Assembly: GCA_902513955.1 (NCBI GenBank)
Contig: CABXOW010000001.1
Coordinates: 1 to 44,277, forward strand
Direction: 5' to 3'
DNA: 44,277 nt
Origin: an uncultured Pelagibacteraceae bacterium
Lineage (GTDB): Bacteria > Pseudomonadota > Alphaproteobacteria > Pelagibacterales > Pelagibacteraceae
The translations under genes were made by a program, and so were the position numbers. The notes under the pieces were generated by a model that searched no databases, was not told the DNA's origin, and saw only the letters and a list, made by a program, of their open reading frames with translations. Of this stretch, positions 26,160 to 33,775 are shown one piece after another; within the stretch, counting starts at the first letter, position 1; every line of letters begins with the position of its first letter.

Positions 26160-26197
26160 AGCGAGATTTCATTTAATATTATTAAATGAGTCTCGCT
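26160..26197 (+). promoter_or_regulatory. Hairpin enclosing the start codon of the first SMR gene
   Basis: AGCGAGA (26160-26166) pairs with TCTCGCT (26191-26197), and CATTTAAT (26170-26177) pairs with ATTAAATG (26181-26188), with a three-base loop and a small internal bulge. The ATG at 26186-26188 is inside the upper stem and no Shine-Dalgarno sequence is visible. The structure could terminate upstream transcription, block initiation, or act as a temperature or ligand switch. Confidence 0.55.
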
Positions 26198-26518
26198 ACT
26201 TCATATGGTTTTTTAGTTCTGGCAGTTGTTCTAGGAGTAACTTCAAATAGTTTTGCAAAAAGTGCTGAAGGTTTTACCCTTCTTTTTCCAAGTATTGTTA
26301 CAGCCCTAACGATAGTTGCATGTATGTATGCTCTTTCAATGGTGATGAAAAATATTCCAATGGGAATTACTTATGCATCCTTTGCAGGACTAACTATTAT
26401 TGCAACTGTAGTTGTTGGTATAATTAGATTTGATCAAATGCCAAATTTTTATTCAATAATAGGTCTAATATTTATTATTGTAGGTGTTTTAATGGTTAAC
26501 TTATTAGGCAATAATTAA
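26186..26518 (+). CDS. SMR-family-like membrane protein, first of a pair, essential Glu absent
   Basis: A 110-residue protein with four membrane segments, the same length as EmrE. Segments such as KSAEGFTLLFPS and IPMGITYASFAGLTII align directly with EmrE. However, the position of the essential proton- and drug-binding Glu14 is a glycine (G17), within GVTSNSFAK. EmrE Trp63 is replaced by Phe, while Tyr60 is kept. A proton-coupled multidrug role is therefore doubtful. It is followed three bases later by a sister gene, so a heterodimer is likely, as for EbrAB-type pairs. Confidence 0.75.
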   Translation: MSLATSYGFLVLAVVLGVTSNSFAKSAEGFTLLFPSIVTALTIVACMYALSMVMKNIPMGITYASFAGLTIIATVVVGIIRFDQMPNFYSIIGLIFIIVGVLMVNLLGNN

Positions 26519-26521
26519 TTT

Positions 26522-26857
26522 ATGAAACCTTTGTTTGGATATTTATTTTTAGCTATGGGTATTTCATTTGGGATAGCTTCTAACAGTTTTGCAAAAATAT
26601 CTGATGGATTTACAAAATTAACACCATCAATTTTATGTATTTTATTTATGTGTATTACAATGTTTTCAATTTCAAAAGCAATGTCGGCACTTCCAGTTGG
26701 TTTTGCCTACTCTACTTATAGCGGACTAACAGTTATGGGTGTTTTGGTATTTGCCATGATTAAATATAATCAAATACCAAATCTATACGCAACTATAGGA
26801 ATTATACTTATTGTTGTGGGAGTTGTAATGGTAAATTATTTAGGAAAACTAAATTAA
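26522..26857 (+). CDS. SMR-family-like membrane protein, second of a pair, essential Glu absent
   Basis: A 111-residue, four-segment partner of the preceding gene. It shares the SNSFAK motif and the IPNLYATIGIILIVVGVVMVNYLG ending. Its Glu14-equivalent is also glycine (G17), and the Trp63 position is Tyr. Sharing the same substitution in both partners means it is ancestral rather than a fresh mutation. Function may be transport of a different solute, perhaps an osmolyte or polyamine; nothing in sequence decides this. It ends one base before the convergent DUF952 gene. Confidence 0.75.
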   Translation: MKPLFGYLFLAMGISFGIASNSFAKISDGFTKLTPSILCILFMCITMFSISKAMSALPVGFAYSTYSGLTVMGVLVFAMIKYNQIPNLYATIGIILIVVGVVMVNYLGKLN

Positions 26858-27202
26858 TTAAAAATTATCAGGCAATTTATGTGTCCCATCACTATTTAGG
26901 GTAATTTCATATTCATCAACTACGTTAGCTAAATCAAGCGCAGAATATAAATGTGGAAAAAAATTACCATCAGAAGCTTGTTCCCAAACTAAATGGTCTA
27001 GTTTTAATGTTTCTACTTTTAATAATATTAAATTTTTTTCGTCTGAATAATGTTTTTTAAGAGTACCCTCAACTTGTTCTTGACCTGAAAAATGAATATA
27101 TCCATCCTCTATATCTTTTGATGATCCTGAATAAACTTTACTAGACTTAGCTTTTTTAAGATCTTCTTTATTAATTATTTTATAGATGTATTTTAAATTC
27201 AC
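26858..27202 (-). CDS. DUF952-family protein
   Basis: A 114-residue protein of the DUF952 family. Traits seen are YIYKIINKEDL at the start, GYIHFSGQEQVEGTLKKHY in the middle, and the DGNFFPHLYSALDLANV segment near residues 78-95, the most conserved part of the family. Biochemical role is unknown; family members are sometimes linked to ADP-ribosyltransferase-like folds. It follows the DUF924 gene by two bases and is the last gene of a three-gene operon. Confidence 0.82.
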   Translation of the reverse strand: MNLKYIYKIINKEDLKKAKSSKVYSGSSKDIEDGYIHFSGQEQVEGTLKKHYSDEKNLILLKVETLKLDHLVWEQASDGNFFPHLYSALDLANVVDEYEITLNSDGTHKLPDNF

Positions 27203-27204
27203 AA

Positions 27205-27768
27205 TTACCAGGAAGAATTAGGTCCATTTAAAAAAGCCAATTCCTCTTCAGTAGACTCTCTTCCAAGAATTTTATTTCTATGAGGATATCTATGAAATAA
27301 TCTAATTGCTTTCGTGTGGTCTTGCCAAAAATTCTTAATTTGAACATACTCCTCATGTTCTCTTAAATATTTATTAAGTAAATAATAAGCCATGTCATGA
27401 TCGGTTATTTCCTCGCTATGAATAAGGGGTAAAATCATAAAAAATCTTTGACTTTCATTCATCGTTTCAAGATAACCTGCATAAACAGCGTCATTAACAA
27501 TTAATCTTGTTTTATGATCTTGAGCAAAGGCTTTTTTATCATCTCTAAACATGTTTCTTGAAAATTGATCAAAAAGAATAACTAAAGCTAGAGCGCTCAT
27601 TGGTTGATCTTGCCAATCATCACATTCGTTTTGGCTTGCTAATTCGTAATCTTTTAGAAATTTATCTTTTATTGTTTGATCAAAACTTTCATCTTTTTTA
27701 AATCTTTTTTCTGTAGGTGTTTCTTTAAACCAAAAATCTAATATTTCTTGTGCTCTTTTGGGAATCAT
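27205..27768 (-). CDS. DUF924-family protein
   Basis: A 187-residue alpha-helical protein of the DUF924 family (TPR-like fold). Characteristic phrases are ILDFWF near the start, ALALVILFDQFSRNMFRDDKKAFAQD (residues 58-83) and FMILPLIHSEE. The end contains FHRYPHRNKILGRESTEEE. Function is not established. The start overlaps the HisN-like phosphatase stop by four bases (ATGA), so they are co-translated. All three genes of this operon look like soluble cytoplasmic proteins. Confidence 0.85.
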   Translation of the reverse strand: MIPKRAQEILDFWFKETPTEKRFKKDESFDQTIKDKFLKDYELASQNECDDWQDQPMSALALVILFDQFSRNMFRDDKKAFAQDHKTRLIVNDAVYAGYLETMNESQRFFMILPLIHSEEITDHDMAYYLLNKYLREHEEYVQIKNFWQDHTKAIRLFHRYPHRNKILGRESTEEELAFLNGPNSSW

Positions 27769-28571
27769 TTTGAAACTGGTTTTAATAATTTCAAAAATTT
27801 ATTATGGATAGTTTTATTTGAAGAAACCAAAATATTACCAGCATTTATAGCATCTCTATTATCCCAAGTAGAAATGTGACCACCTGCTGCTTTAACAATT
27901 GGTATTAATGGATGAATATCCCAAATCTTATTTGAACACTGTATTACAATATCAACTCTTCCTTCTGCAAGATGTGAATAACTTAAAGCATCACTGCAAG
28001 GAAACTGCATTAATCTTAAAACTTTTGGTATTTTCTTTTGCTTATCAAGTGATAACCAACCGTGAAAGGCTGCTGAAACTTTAACTCTATTAAAAGTTGC
28101 CTTTTTATTTACAGAAATTTTTTTTCTTTTTCCATTGCTAACTACATAAGCTGTCTTGTCTGAATAATTTAAATAATACTTCTTAAGAACTGGAAAATTA
28201 GCTAATCCTAAAATTGGATTACCTTTATAATTTAATGAAATTAAATTACTCCATGTTGGATTACCAATAACAAATGACCTTGTTCCATCAATTGGATCTA
28301 TCACCCATGTAAATTCACTTTTGGATTTCCTATAACCGAATTCCTCACCTATGATTTGATGTTCTGGAAATTTATTTTTTATTTTTGATCTAATAAACTT
28401 CTCAAAAGCCCTATCTGAAGTGGTTACAGGATCATAACCTTTACCCTTAAGCTTATTAGAAACTTTAAAAGTTCTATTTAATTTAGAATAATAAAAATTT
28501 GTTAAATCTTTTGCTAATTTATTTAGAAAATTAGCATAAACTGAGTAGTTTTTTGTATTAAATTGATCCAC
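27765..28571 (-). CDS. hisN: Inositol-monophosphatase-family phosphatase, HisN-like
   Basis: A 268-residue magnesium-dependent phosphatase. Metal-site motifs are E76/E77 (GEEFG), D92 and D95 (IDPIDGT) and a late WDIHP aspartate near residue 219, the normal inositol-monophosphatase set. The phrases DPIDGTRSFVIGNPTW and WDIHPLIPIVKAAGG are typical of the histidinol-phosphatase (HisN) branch rather than SuhB or CysQ. HisN removes phosphate from histidinol phosphate in histidine synthesis; family resemblance is strong but substrate is inferred. It is divergent from the dioxygenase gene across 65 bases. Confidence 0.78.
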   Translation of the reverse strand: MDQFNTKNYSVYANFLNKLAKDLTNFYYSKLNRTFKVSNKLKGKGYDPVTTSDRAFEKFIRSKIKNKFPEHQIIGEEFGYRKSKSEFTWVIDPIDGTRSFVIGNPTWSNLISLNYKGNPILGLANFPVLKKYYLNYSDKTAYVVSNGKRKKISVNKKATFNRVKVSAAFHGWLSLDKQKKIPKVLRLMQFPCSDALSYSHLAEGRVDIVIQCSNKIWDIHPLIPIVKAAGGHISTWDNRDAINAGNILVSSNKTIHNKFLKLLKPVSK

Positions 28572-28636
28572 ATCAAACTCATACTATTTTATTTATGTTG
28601 AATAAAGTCAAAATTTAAATAATTCTAGATTTAATT

Positions 28637-29740
28637 ATGAAAATTGAACTAGAAGAAAATAAAGTTTACTTTAATAATGGGTCAATCATAAAAGAGATAC
28701 ACCCTCTTTGGTTAAGAGAAAGAGTAGATGGTGAAGAATTTCTAGACAAAGGCACTCAACAACGACTATTTGATCCAACATCTTTAAGCAGCGAAATATC
28801 AATTAATACAGCTATTATAAATGAAAAATTTCTTGAAATTGACTTTAACGATGGTGTTAAATCTAAATTAGATATTGATAAACTTGCCTTAGAGTTTTCT
28901 AATGATGATACAGTTATAAAATCTATTCCTAAAGTTAAATGGAACTCAACTTTAGAAAATATAAAGAATTTTGAATACCAAGATAACTTTTTTGACAGTA
29001 AAGAAATGTTTGATTTGCTTATTTCTTTCTATAAATATGGGTTTGTAATTATCAAAAACATTCCAACAGATAATAACTTTATTGTAAAATTTGCAAATAC
29101 AATAGGAAGTGTCAGAAGAACAAATTTTGGTGAATATTTTGATGTTAAATCAAAACCAGATCCAAATGATCTTGCATATACTTCTTTAGAGTTATCACCT
29201 CATACAGATAATCCATATCGTAACCCTGTTCCATGTATACAGTTACTTCATTGCATTGAAAGCGAGGTATCGGGAGGTCTGTCTACATTAGTTGATGGTT
29301 TTACAGTGACAGAAGATTTAAAAAAAGAAAATCCTGATTTTTATAAAATTTTAACTTCAGTAAAAGTAAGATTTAAATTCGTTGATAAAGATGTAGTTTT
29401 AGAAGATTGGTCGGAGTTAATTAGACTTAATGATGATAAAACTTTCAAACAAGTAAGATTTAGTCCAAGATTAGATTATGTGCCAATGTTAGATAAAGAA
29501 AAACTAGATCTATATTATAAAGCTCGTAAAAAATTGTCTAAAATGTATAACTCAGAAAAATACAGAATAGAGTTCAAGCTGGCTCCAAAAGATTTAATGA
29601 TGATGGATAATTATAGATTGCTTCATGGAAGAACTTCATATGAAGTAGAAGAAGGAAATAGATTTTTGCAAGGATGCTATATTGACTATGATAGTACCGA
29701 AGGAAAACTAAGACATTTAAAAAGAAAATTTAATATTTAG
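28637..29740 (+). CDS. Gamma-butyrobetaine hydroxylase-like Fe(II)/2-oxoglutarate dioxygenase
   Basis: A 367-residue enzyme with an N-terminal DUF971-like domain (1-95) and a TauD-type dioxygenase domain. The iron triad is H189 and D191 (HTDNPYR) and H330 (LLHGR); R342 (GNRFLQG) should hold 2-oxoglutarate. Relatives hydroxylate gamma-butyrobetaine, trimethyllysine or trimethylaminoethylphosphonate. The N-terminal zinc-site cysteines of typical enzymes are missing: the LWLRERVDGEEF stretch has none where LWLRDNC-type sequence is expected. The quaternary-amine substrate is inferred from family. It is monocistronic, with a 148-base gap downstream. Confidence 0.82.
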   Translation: MKIELEENKVYFNNGSIIKEIHPLWLRERVDGEEFLDKGTQQRLFDPTSLSSEISINTAIINEKFLEIDFNDGVKSKLDIDKLALEFSNDDTVIKSIPKVKWNSTLENIKNFEYQDNFFDSKEMFDLLISFYKYGFVIIKNIPTDNNFIVKFANTIGSVRRTNFGEYFDVKSKPDPNDLAYTSLELSPHTDNPYRNPVPCIQLLHCIESEVSGGLSTLVDGFTVTEDLKKENPDFYKILTSVKVRFKFVDKDVVLEDWSELIRLNDDKTFKQVRFSPRLDYVPMLDKEKLDLYYKARKKLSKMYNSEKYRIEFKLAPKDLMMMDNYRLLHGRTSYEVEEGNRFLQGCYIDYDSTEGKLRHLKRKFNI

Positions 29741-29888
29741 TTTATTTTTTCAAACAATTATTAACTAGTATTGCCATTAAAATCCAAACAACAAGTGAAT
29801 TAATTGGTAAAAAATAATTTGGAGAAGATTCAATTTAGTTACCGAGAATGTACTAAGGCACCAGAGCTTTATATTTCGATTTCATTCA

Positions 29889-30452
29889 TTAATATTCTAC
29901 TTTATACATTGCTTCATTTCTTCTATTCATTGGCAATGTAAATGGACTATCATAGGTCGCTCTTATAGGAGGACCTAAGGTTGAAATATTATTAGATTTT
30001 AATTCTTTTATTAAAATGTCTTTATGTTTAACAAAGTTTTTGTCACTTGCTCTTCCTGAATATCTAATAACAGCATAATAACCTCCTTCAATATTTACAA
30101 TTTTGACATTTTTCTTTATTGGTTTGGGGACATTTTTTGAATTAAATTTCGAAGGAAGATAAAATTGCATACTCATATTTCCATTTTTTTCAAATTGAGT
30201 AACGGGAATGGTCATCTTAATTTTCTCGTTATCCTCATTTCTTCCAGATATATAATTAAATAATTTTCTAAAATTGTTCTTAGAGCCTGAGTCTATAGTT
30301 TCTACAGCTAAACGATCAAAATATTTTCTTATTTCATAAATTTCATTTTTTTTCACAACTTCATAATTTGGTTCTTCATATGCCATTGATGAAGAATAGG
30401 GTAAAAGGAGCAATGTACAAAGTGTAAGAATATTAAATTTAGGGAATTTCAT
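29889..30452 (-). CDS. SOUL-family heme-binding-like protein, exported
   Basis: A SOUL-domain protein of 187 residues from the chosen start. Family marks are YEVVKKNEIYEIRKY, the NEKIKMTIPVTQ segment and GPPIRATYDSPFTLPMNRRNE near the C-terminus. A signal peptide (MKFPKFN, a hydrophobic core, then SSSMAYEE) suggests periplasmic export. I start at the second methionine (30452) because an earlier ATG at 30494 would overlap the upstream gene and extend the signal peptide abnormally. Bacterial SOUL proteins have uncertain roles; heme binding is presumed, not shown. Confidence 0.8.
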   Translation of the reverse strand: MKFPKFNILTLCTLLLLPYSSSMAYEEPNYEVVKKNEIYEIRKYFDRLAVETIDSGSKNNFRKLFNYISGRNEDNEKIKMTIPVTQFEKNGNMSMQFYLPSKFNSKNVPKPIKKNVKIVNIEGGYYAVIRYSGRASDKNFVKHKDILIKELKSNNISTLGPPIRATYDSPFTLPMNRRNEAMYKVEY

Positions 30453-30456
30453 TAAT

Positions 30457-31023
30457 TTAGATAACTTTATATTCAAAATTTTGAGTATTTTCATTTTTTT
30501 GAACTAATTGAGCACCATTCCTAGTATGAAATTTTGTTGCCATCTCAGTTAATGGTGAAAGTGTAACTAATCTATTTAGATGATTTGATTTTTTAATTTT
30601 TTTAAATACTTCTTTAACTATTAATTTACCTCCACCTTTTTTTTTAGACCACACCGTATAGGCGATTGCAATTTGACCTCCACTTTGATCTCTCATTGCA
30701 CTTTGTAAAAAGGCATCCGTACTTAATTTTTCAAGTTCATCAACACTTTTTGGAATTATATTTGTATAAGCAAAGCACATAACTGCATGAATTTCACCTT
30801 GGTATTCAACTCCATACATTTTACGACCATACCCAGTTCTAAATTCATTATCTAGTTCAGGTCTTACTGGATCTTCTGCTGTATTGCACTCTTTAAGCTC
30901 AACAAGTTTTGCGCCTTTTACCCAACCAAAAAAATTATCAATATTTTTATTTAAAATTTGCTTATTTTTTCTTATTCGAGCTTTAATTCTTGGTTTAAAT
31001 TTTTTATTTAAAATTTTGATCAT
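30457..31023 (-). CDS. GNAT-like protein, unknown substrate
   Basis: A 188-residue basic protein. The C-terminal part (QIAIAYTVWSKKKGGGKLIVKEVFKKI, then LVTLSPLTEMATKFHTRNGA) resembles acyl-CoA N-acyltransferase folds: a central strand, a glycine-containing loop and a late FHxxNGA segment. The first 35 residues are strongly basic (many Lys and Arg) and may be an extension or a nucleic-acid contact. I am not certain of the family. It precedes the SOUL gene by four bases on the same strand, implying co-transcription. Confidence 0.5.
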   Translation of the reverse strand: MIKILNKKFKPRIKARIRKNKQILNKNIDNFFGWVKGAKLVELKECNTAEDPVRPELDNEFRTGYGRKMYGVEYQGEIHAVMCFAYTNIIPKSVDELEKLSTDAFLQSAMRDQSGGQIAIAYTVWSKKKGGGKLIVKEVFKKIKKSNHLNRLVTLSPLTEMATKFHTRNGAQLVQKNENTQNFEYKVI

Positions 31024-31074
31024 AAAGTTAATATATATTACTTATTTAACATATTTCTTAAATTAAAAAAATTG

Positions 31075-31830
31075 TCACATAAATTTAGAAAAGTAATCAA
31101 AGATTAATTTTGAACTAGAAAATAAAATAAGTATGTAAATTGTATTATAAAACAATTTCTCATTTATTATTTTAAGAATTCTATATCCAATATATATTCC
31201 TAAAATTGCTAAGGGCAAAAGTATAATTGATTGTTTAAAAGTTTGAAAATTCATCATTGATAAATGAATATAAAATGGAAGTTTTATTAAGTTAACAAAT
31301 GTAAAAAAAATAACTCTTGTTCCAACATATGTTTCTTTTTTAAGTCTTAATGGTAATAAATAAATACTTGTTGGTGTTCCACCTGCATGCACACAAAAAC
31401 TTGTAAACCCTGCAATAGTTGAGCATATACTACCTTTAAAAATATTTTTTTTTGATTTTTCTTCTTTATTTTTTTTAAGAAAAAAATAATGAATGGTAAA
31501 AAGAAATCCCATTATACCAACTATAAATTTTAATATATCTTCTGATAAATATGAAAAAGTAAAAGATCCTATAAAAATTCCAATCCCTGCAAAAGGAACT
31601 ATTAATTTTAACGTGCTTAAATCGAAATCTTTTCTAAATCTGTATACTGCAACAATGTCCGAAAATATTAAAATCGGTAATATAATTGCTAATGCTTGAC
31701 TTAAAGGCATCACTAATGTCATTAAAGGAACTGAAATTAATGATATAGAACCACCCAATCCTGATTTAGCAATGCCATATAGTACAATTGCTGGAACCAC
31801 AGATAAAAAAAATAATAAATTTATTTCCAT
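31075..31830 (-). CDS. TauE/SafE-family transporter
   Basis: A 251-residue membrane protein with about eight segments and the two-fold repeat of the TauE/SafE family. The start has the family loop AKSGLGGSISLISVPLM (near 22-38), and the second half repeats it around CVHAGGTPTSIYLLPLRL. Members export sulfite, sulfoacetate or other small organic anions, or import some. An HpsN-like sulfonate enzyme is far away (23 kb), so a sulfite link is only a possibility. It lies 13 bases downstream of a 54-residue membrane ORF and after the ScfR regulator on the same strand. Confidence 0.82.
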   Translation of the reverse strand: MEINLLFFLSVVPAIVLYGIAKSGLGGSISLISVPLMTLVMPLSQALAIILPILIFSDIVAVYRFRKDFDLSTLKLIVPFAGIGIFIGSFTFSYLSEDILKFIVGIMGFLFTIHYFFLKKNKEEKSKKNIFKGSICSTIAGFTSFCVHAGGTPTSIYLLPLRLKKETYVGTRVIFFTFVNLIKLPFYIHLSMMNFQTFKQSIILLPLAILGIYIGYRILKIINEKLFYNTIYILILFSSSKLIFDYFSKFM

Positions 31831-31843
31831 TTATTTGATGAAT

Positions 31844-32008
31844 TTAATAATTAAGAAGTAGTAGAATAACAACAATGACAGCTATAATTGAACAAACGAC
31901 TATGTAATTCAATCTAATATTAAATTTTTTTTGAAAATATTCGGTAATTTTTTCCCAAAAAAGAACAATTAAAAGAACAATAATAGCTGGCAAAATATAC
32001 TTAATCAT
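31844..32008 (-). CDS. 54-residue two-helix membrane protein
   Basis: A short frame fills the gap between the ScfR and TauE genes: three bases after one, 13 before the other. It encodes 54 residues beginning MIKYILPAIIVLLIVLFWEK, then a polar loop ITEYFQKKFNIR, then a second hydrophobic segment with C39 ending LLLNY. Two clean membrane helices and the tight spacing argue that it is real. It may modulate the neighbouring transporter. I know of no named family. Confidence 0.6.
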   Translation of the reverse strand: MIKYILPAIIVLLIVLFWEKITEYFQKKFNIRLNYIVVCSIIAVIVVILLLLNY

Positions 32009-32011
32009 TAT

Positions 32012-33445
32012 CTAAGAATTATTATCGCTAACATAAACAGAAACTCCTCTAGAGTTTAAATCTACATCAAACTTTTTATGTAATGGTGGAAATGCTCTTT
32101 GAGAGCAATCCAAACGATCACAAGTTCTACAAGAGACTCCAATTGGTATTTCAGTTAATTTATCATTAATATTTAAATTTTCAGTATAAACAAAATCTTT
32201 TGCATATTTTGCATCACAACCAAGTCCAATAGAAAGTACACTCTTTGCTTGACCAAATCTTCCAATCCCTTTTTCAACTGTTCTTGCAATACAAACATAT
32301 TTTTCTCCATTGGTCATTTTGCTGACTGCGGCCTGTATAACACCTGGTCTTGTGAATGCAGAATAAACATTCCATCTTGGACATGCACCTCCATATCTTG
32401 GAATATCAATACCTGATAATGAAAACCTCTTTGAAATATTACCTGCCATATCTACTCTCAAAAAATGAAAAGGAATGCCTGGAAGTTTTGGATCTTGTAA
32501 ACACGTCACTCTGTGTGCAACTTGCTCAAATGAAGTTGCAAATGTATTTTGTAATAACTCTAAATCATATTTAAGTTTTTTGCATTCAGAATGAAAAAAT
32601 TTATAAGGCATAAGTATAGCAGCAGCACAATAATTTAATAACGCAACATTTGTTAGTTTTTTTGACTCATCTGATGGAAAACTAAATTTAGATAAGTAAT
32701 TATCTATTTCTTTGCTTGCACCTTCTTGTGCAATTTGTGCTGCAGCATGAAGTTTTTTTGTTTCTAAAGAGCTATAATCACTTAATAAAAGTTCTTTTTT
32801 ATTTTTTAAAAATATTTTTGAAAAAGGTTTATTTTCATCAGGAATTACATCTTTAACTATAATTTTATATTCTGAATTTAAGTATTCACACAACGCAATA
32901 TATCTAGTTCTGTTATTCTTTTGAATTTTATCAAAAACCTTATTTGCAAAATCTTCCAATTTTGGGAAATAATTTTTATTTTCTTGTAGAAAATCTGATA
33001 TAACTTCGCCTGGAAATGAATTTTTTCTATTATCTACTATTTTTCCAGAGATTTTTTCTATTTTGTTAATTAATTCATGATCCTTTTTTTTTAAAATATC
33101 TCCAAGTCTTACAATTGCTTTTCCAATCTTTGGGTTCGTACTAACTAGATCTTTAACCTCTGGCCCTAAAATATCTAAATCTTCAAACAATGTGTCATCT
33201 AAAATTTCAGATATATTGTTTTGCAAATTAATATCTGTTTTTGACGTTAAGTCAGATAAATTAATATTTAATTTTTCGCAAACTTGTAAAAGAAGATCTC
33301 CATCAATTTTTCTTTTCCCGCTTTCAATTAAATTTAGATAACTAGGGGAAATACCCAAATCTTCTGCTAACTTGTTAGCCTGAAGACCTAATTGCCTTCT
33401 AAAAGACTTGATTTTTGGCCCAATTTTAAGATCTAATTGACTCAT
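32012..33445 (-). CDS. ScfR-family (RamB/PccR-like) transcriptional regulator
   Basis: A 477-residue regulator with an N-terminal XRE helix-turn-helix (residues 8-62, ending NLIESGKRKIDGDLL), a central IrrE/ImmA-like region and a C-terminal ScfR domain. The central region has no HExxH peptidase motif (AAQIAQEGA is found there), as expected for a sensor rather than a protease. The C-terminus carries GVSCRTCDRLDCSQRAFPP, a four-cysteine cluster typical of this family. ScfR proteins sense short-chain acyl-CoAs and control aceA, propionyl-CoA and related genes. It is divergent from aceA and lies beside an array of TTTGTAAA elements, so it probably regulates itself and aceA. Confidence 0.87.
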   Translation of the reverse strand: MSQLDLKIGPKIKSFRRQLGLQANKLAEDLGISPSYLNLIESGKRKIDGDLLLQVCEKLNINLSDLTSKTDINLQNNISEILDDTLFEDLDILGPEVKDLVSTNPKIGKAIVRLGDILKKKDHELINKIEKISGKIVDNRKNSFPGEVISDFLQENKNYFPKLEDFANKVFDKIQKNNRTRYIALCEYLNSEYKIIVKDVIPDENKPFSKIFLKNKKELLLSDYSSLETKKLHAAAQIAQEGASKEIDNYLSKFSFPSDESKKLTNVALLNYCAAAILMPYKFFHSECKKLKYDLELLQNTFATSFEQVAHRVTCLQDPKLPGIPFHFLRVDMAGNISKRFSLSGIDIPRYGGACPRWNVYSAFTRPGVIQAAVSKMTNGEKYVCIARTVEKGIGRFGQAKSVLSIGLGCDAKYAKDFVYTENLNINDKLTEIPIGVSCRTCDRLDCSQRAFPPLHKKFDVDLNSRGVSVYVSDNNS

Positions 33446-33453
33446 ATTTTCTA

Positions 33454-33544
33454 TTTGTAAATTTTGTAAATTTATATTTACAATTTTTTTCTTTGATTTA
33501 CAAGGATTTTTACGTTTTTTGTGGATTTTGTAAATCTTGTAAAT
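33454..33544. promoter_or_regulatory. Multi-copy TTTGTAAAT operator-like array (candidate ScfR sites)
   Basis: Two 9-base tandem copies TTTGTAAAT lie at 33454-33471, next to the regulator start. Two inverted copies (TTTACAA) lie at 33477-33483 and 33497-33503. A further tandem pair lies at 33527-33544, TTTGTAAAT then CTTGTAAAT, just before the small ORF and aceA. They resemble the TTTGCAAA-type sites reported for RamB and PccR, with C changed to T. The arrangement covers the whole divergent promoter region. Confidence 0.6.
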
Positions 33545-33556
33545 TAAAAGGTTTAT

Positions 33557-33718
33557 ATGAACAAAAATTTAAAAAACACAGAAAATGAAGCTCAAATCAT
33601 TAAAAAAGAAGATTTAGATCAGCATAATAGTAGAGGTATCTACATGAGAGATGATCATTGTGATTGGGGTTCAAGTGGGATGAATGATCTTATTAAGTCA
33701 TTAGACGATAATAGCTAA
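33557..33718 (+). CDS. 53-residue acidic small ORF upstream of aceA
   Basis: A 53-codon frame begins 12 bases after the last operator copy and has AAAAGG as a ribosome binding site, ending 57 bases before aceA. The product is acidic and hydrophilic (many Asp, Glu, Asn) with a central MRDDHCDWGSSGMNDL stretch containing one cysteine and one tryptophan. I do not recognise a family. It may be a leader peptide, a small partner protein, or a regulator of isocitrate lyase. Confidence 0.55.
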   Translation: MNKNLKNTENEAQIIKKEDLDQHNSRGIYMRDDHCDWGSSGMNDLIKSLDDNS

Positions 33719-33775
33719 CCCATTCCCACTAACTCAATTTTCTAAATAACAACTAACATCGAAGGATAAAAAATA

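Noticed and set aside
29742-29885. Minus-strand frame encoding a hydrophobic C-terminal stretch (ending VNNCLKK) with two in-frame stops after an ATG at 29885, possible decayed small membrane protein
   Set aside because: Only about 30 open codons remain, there is no recognisable family, and AT-rich DNA easily yields hydrophobic frames.
32012-33445. Possible ImmA/IrrE metallopeptidase activity in the regulator
   Set aside because: The HExxH zinc motif is absent, as is usual for ScfR-type sensors.
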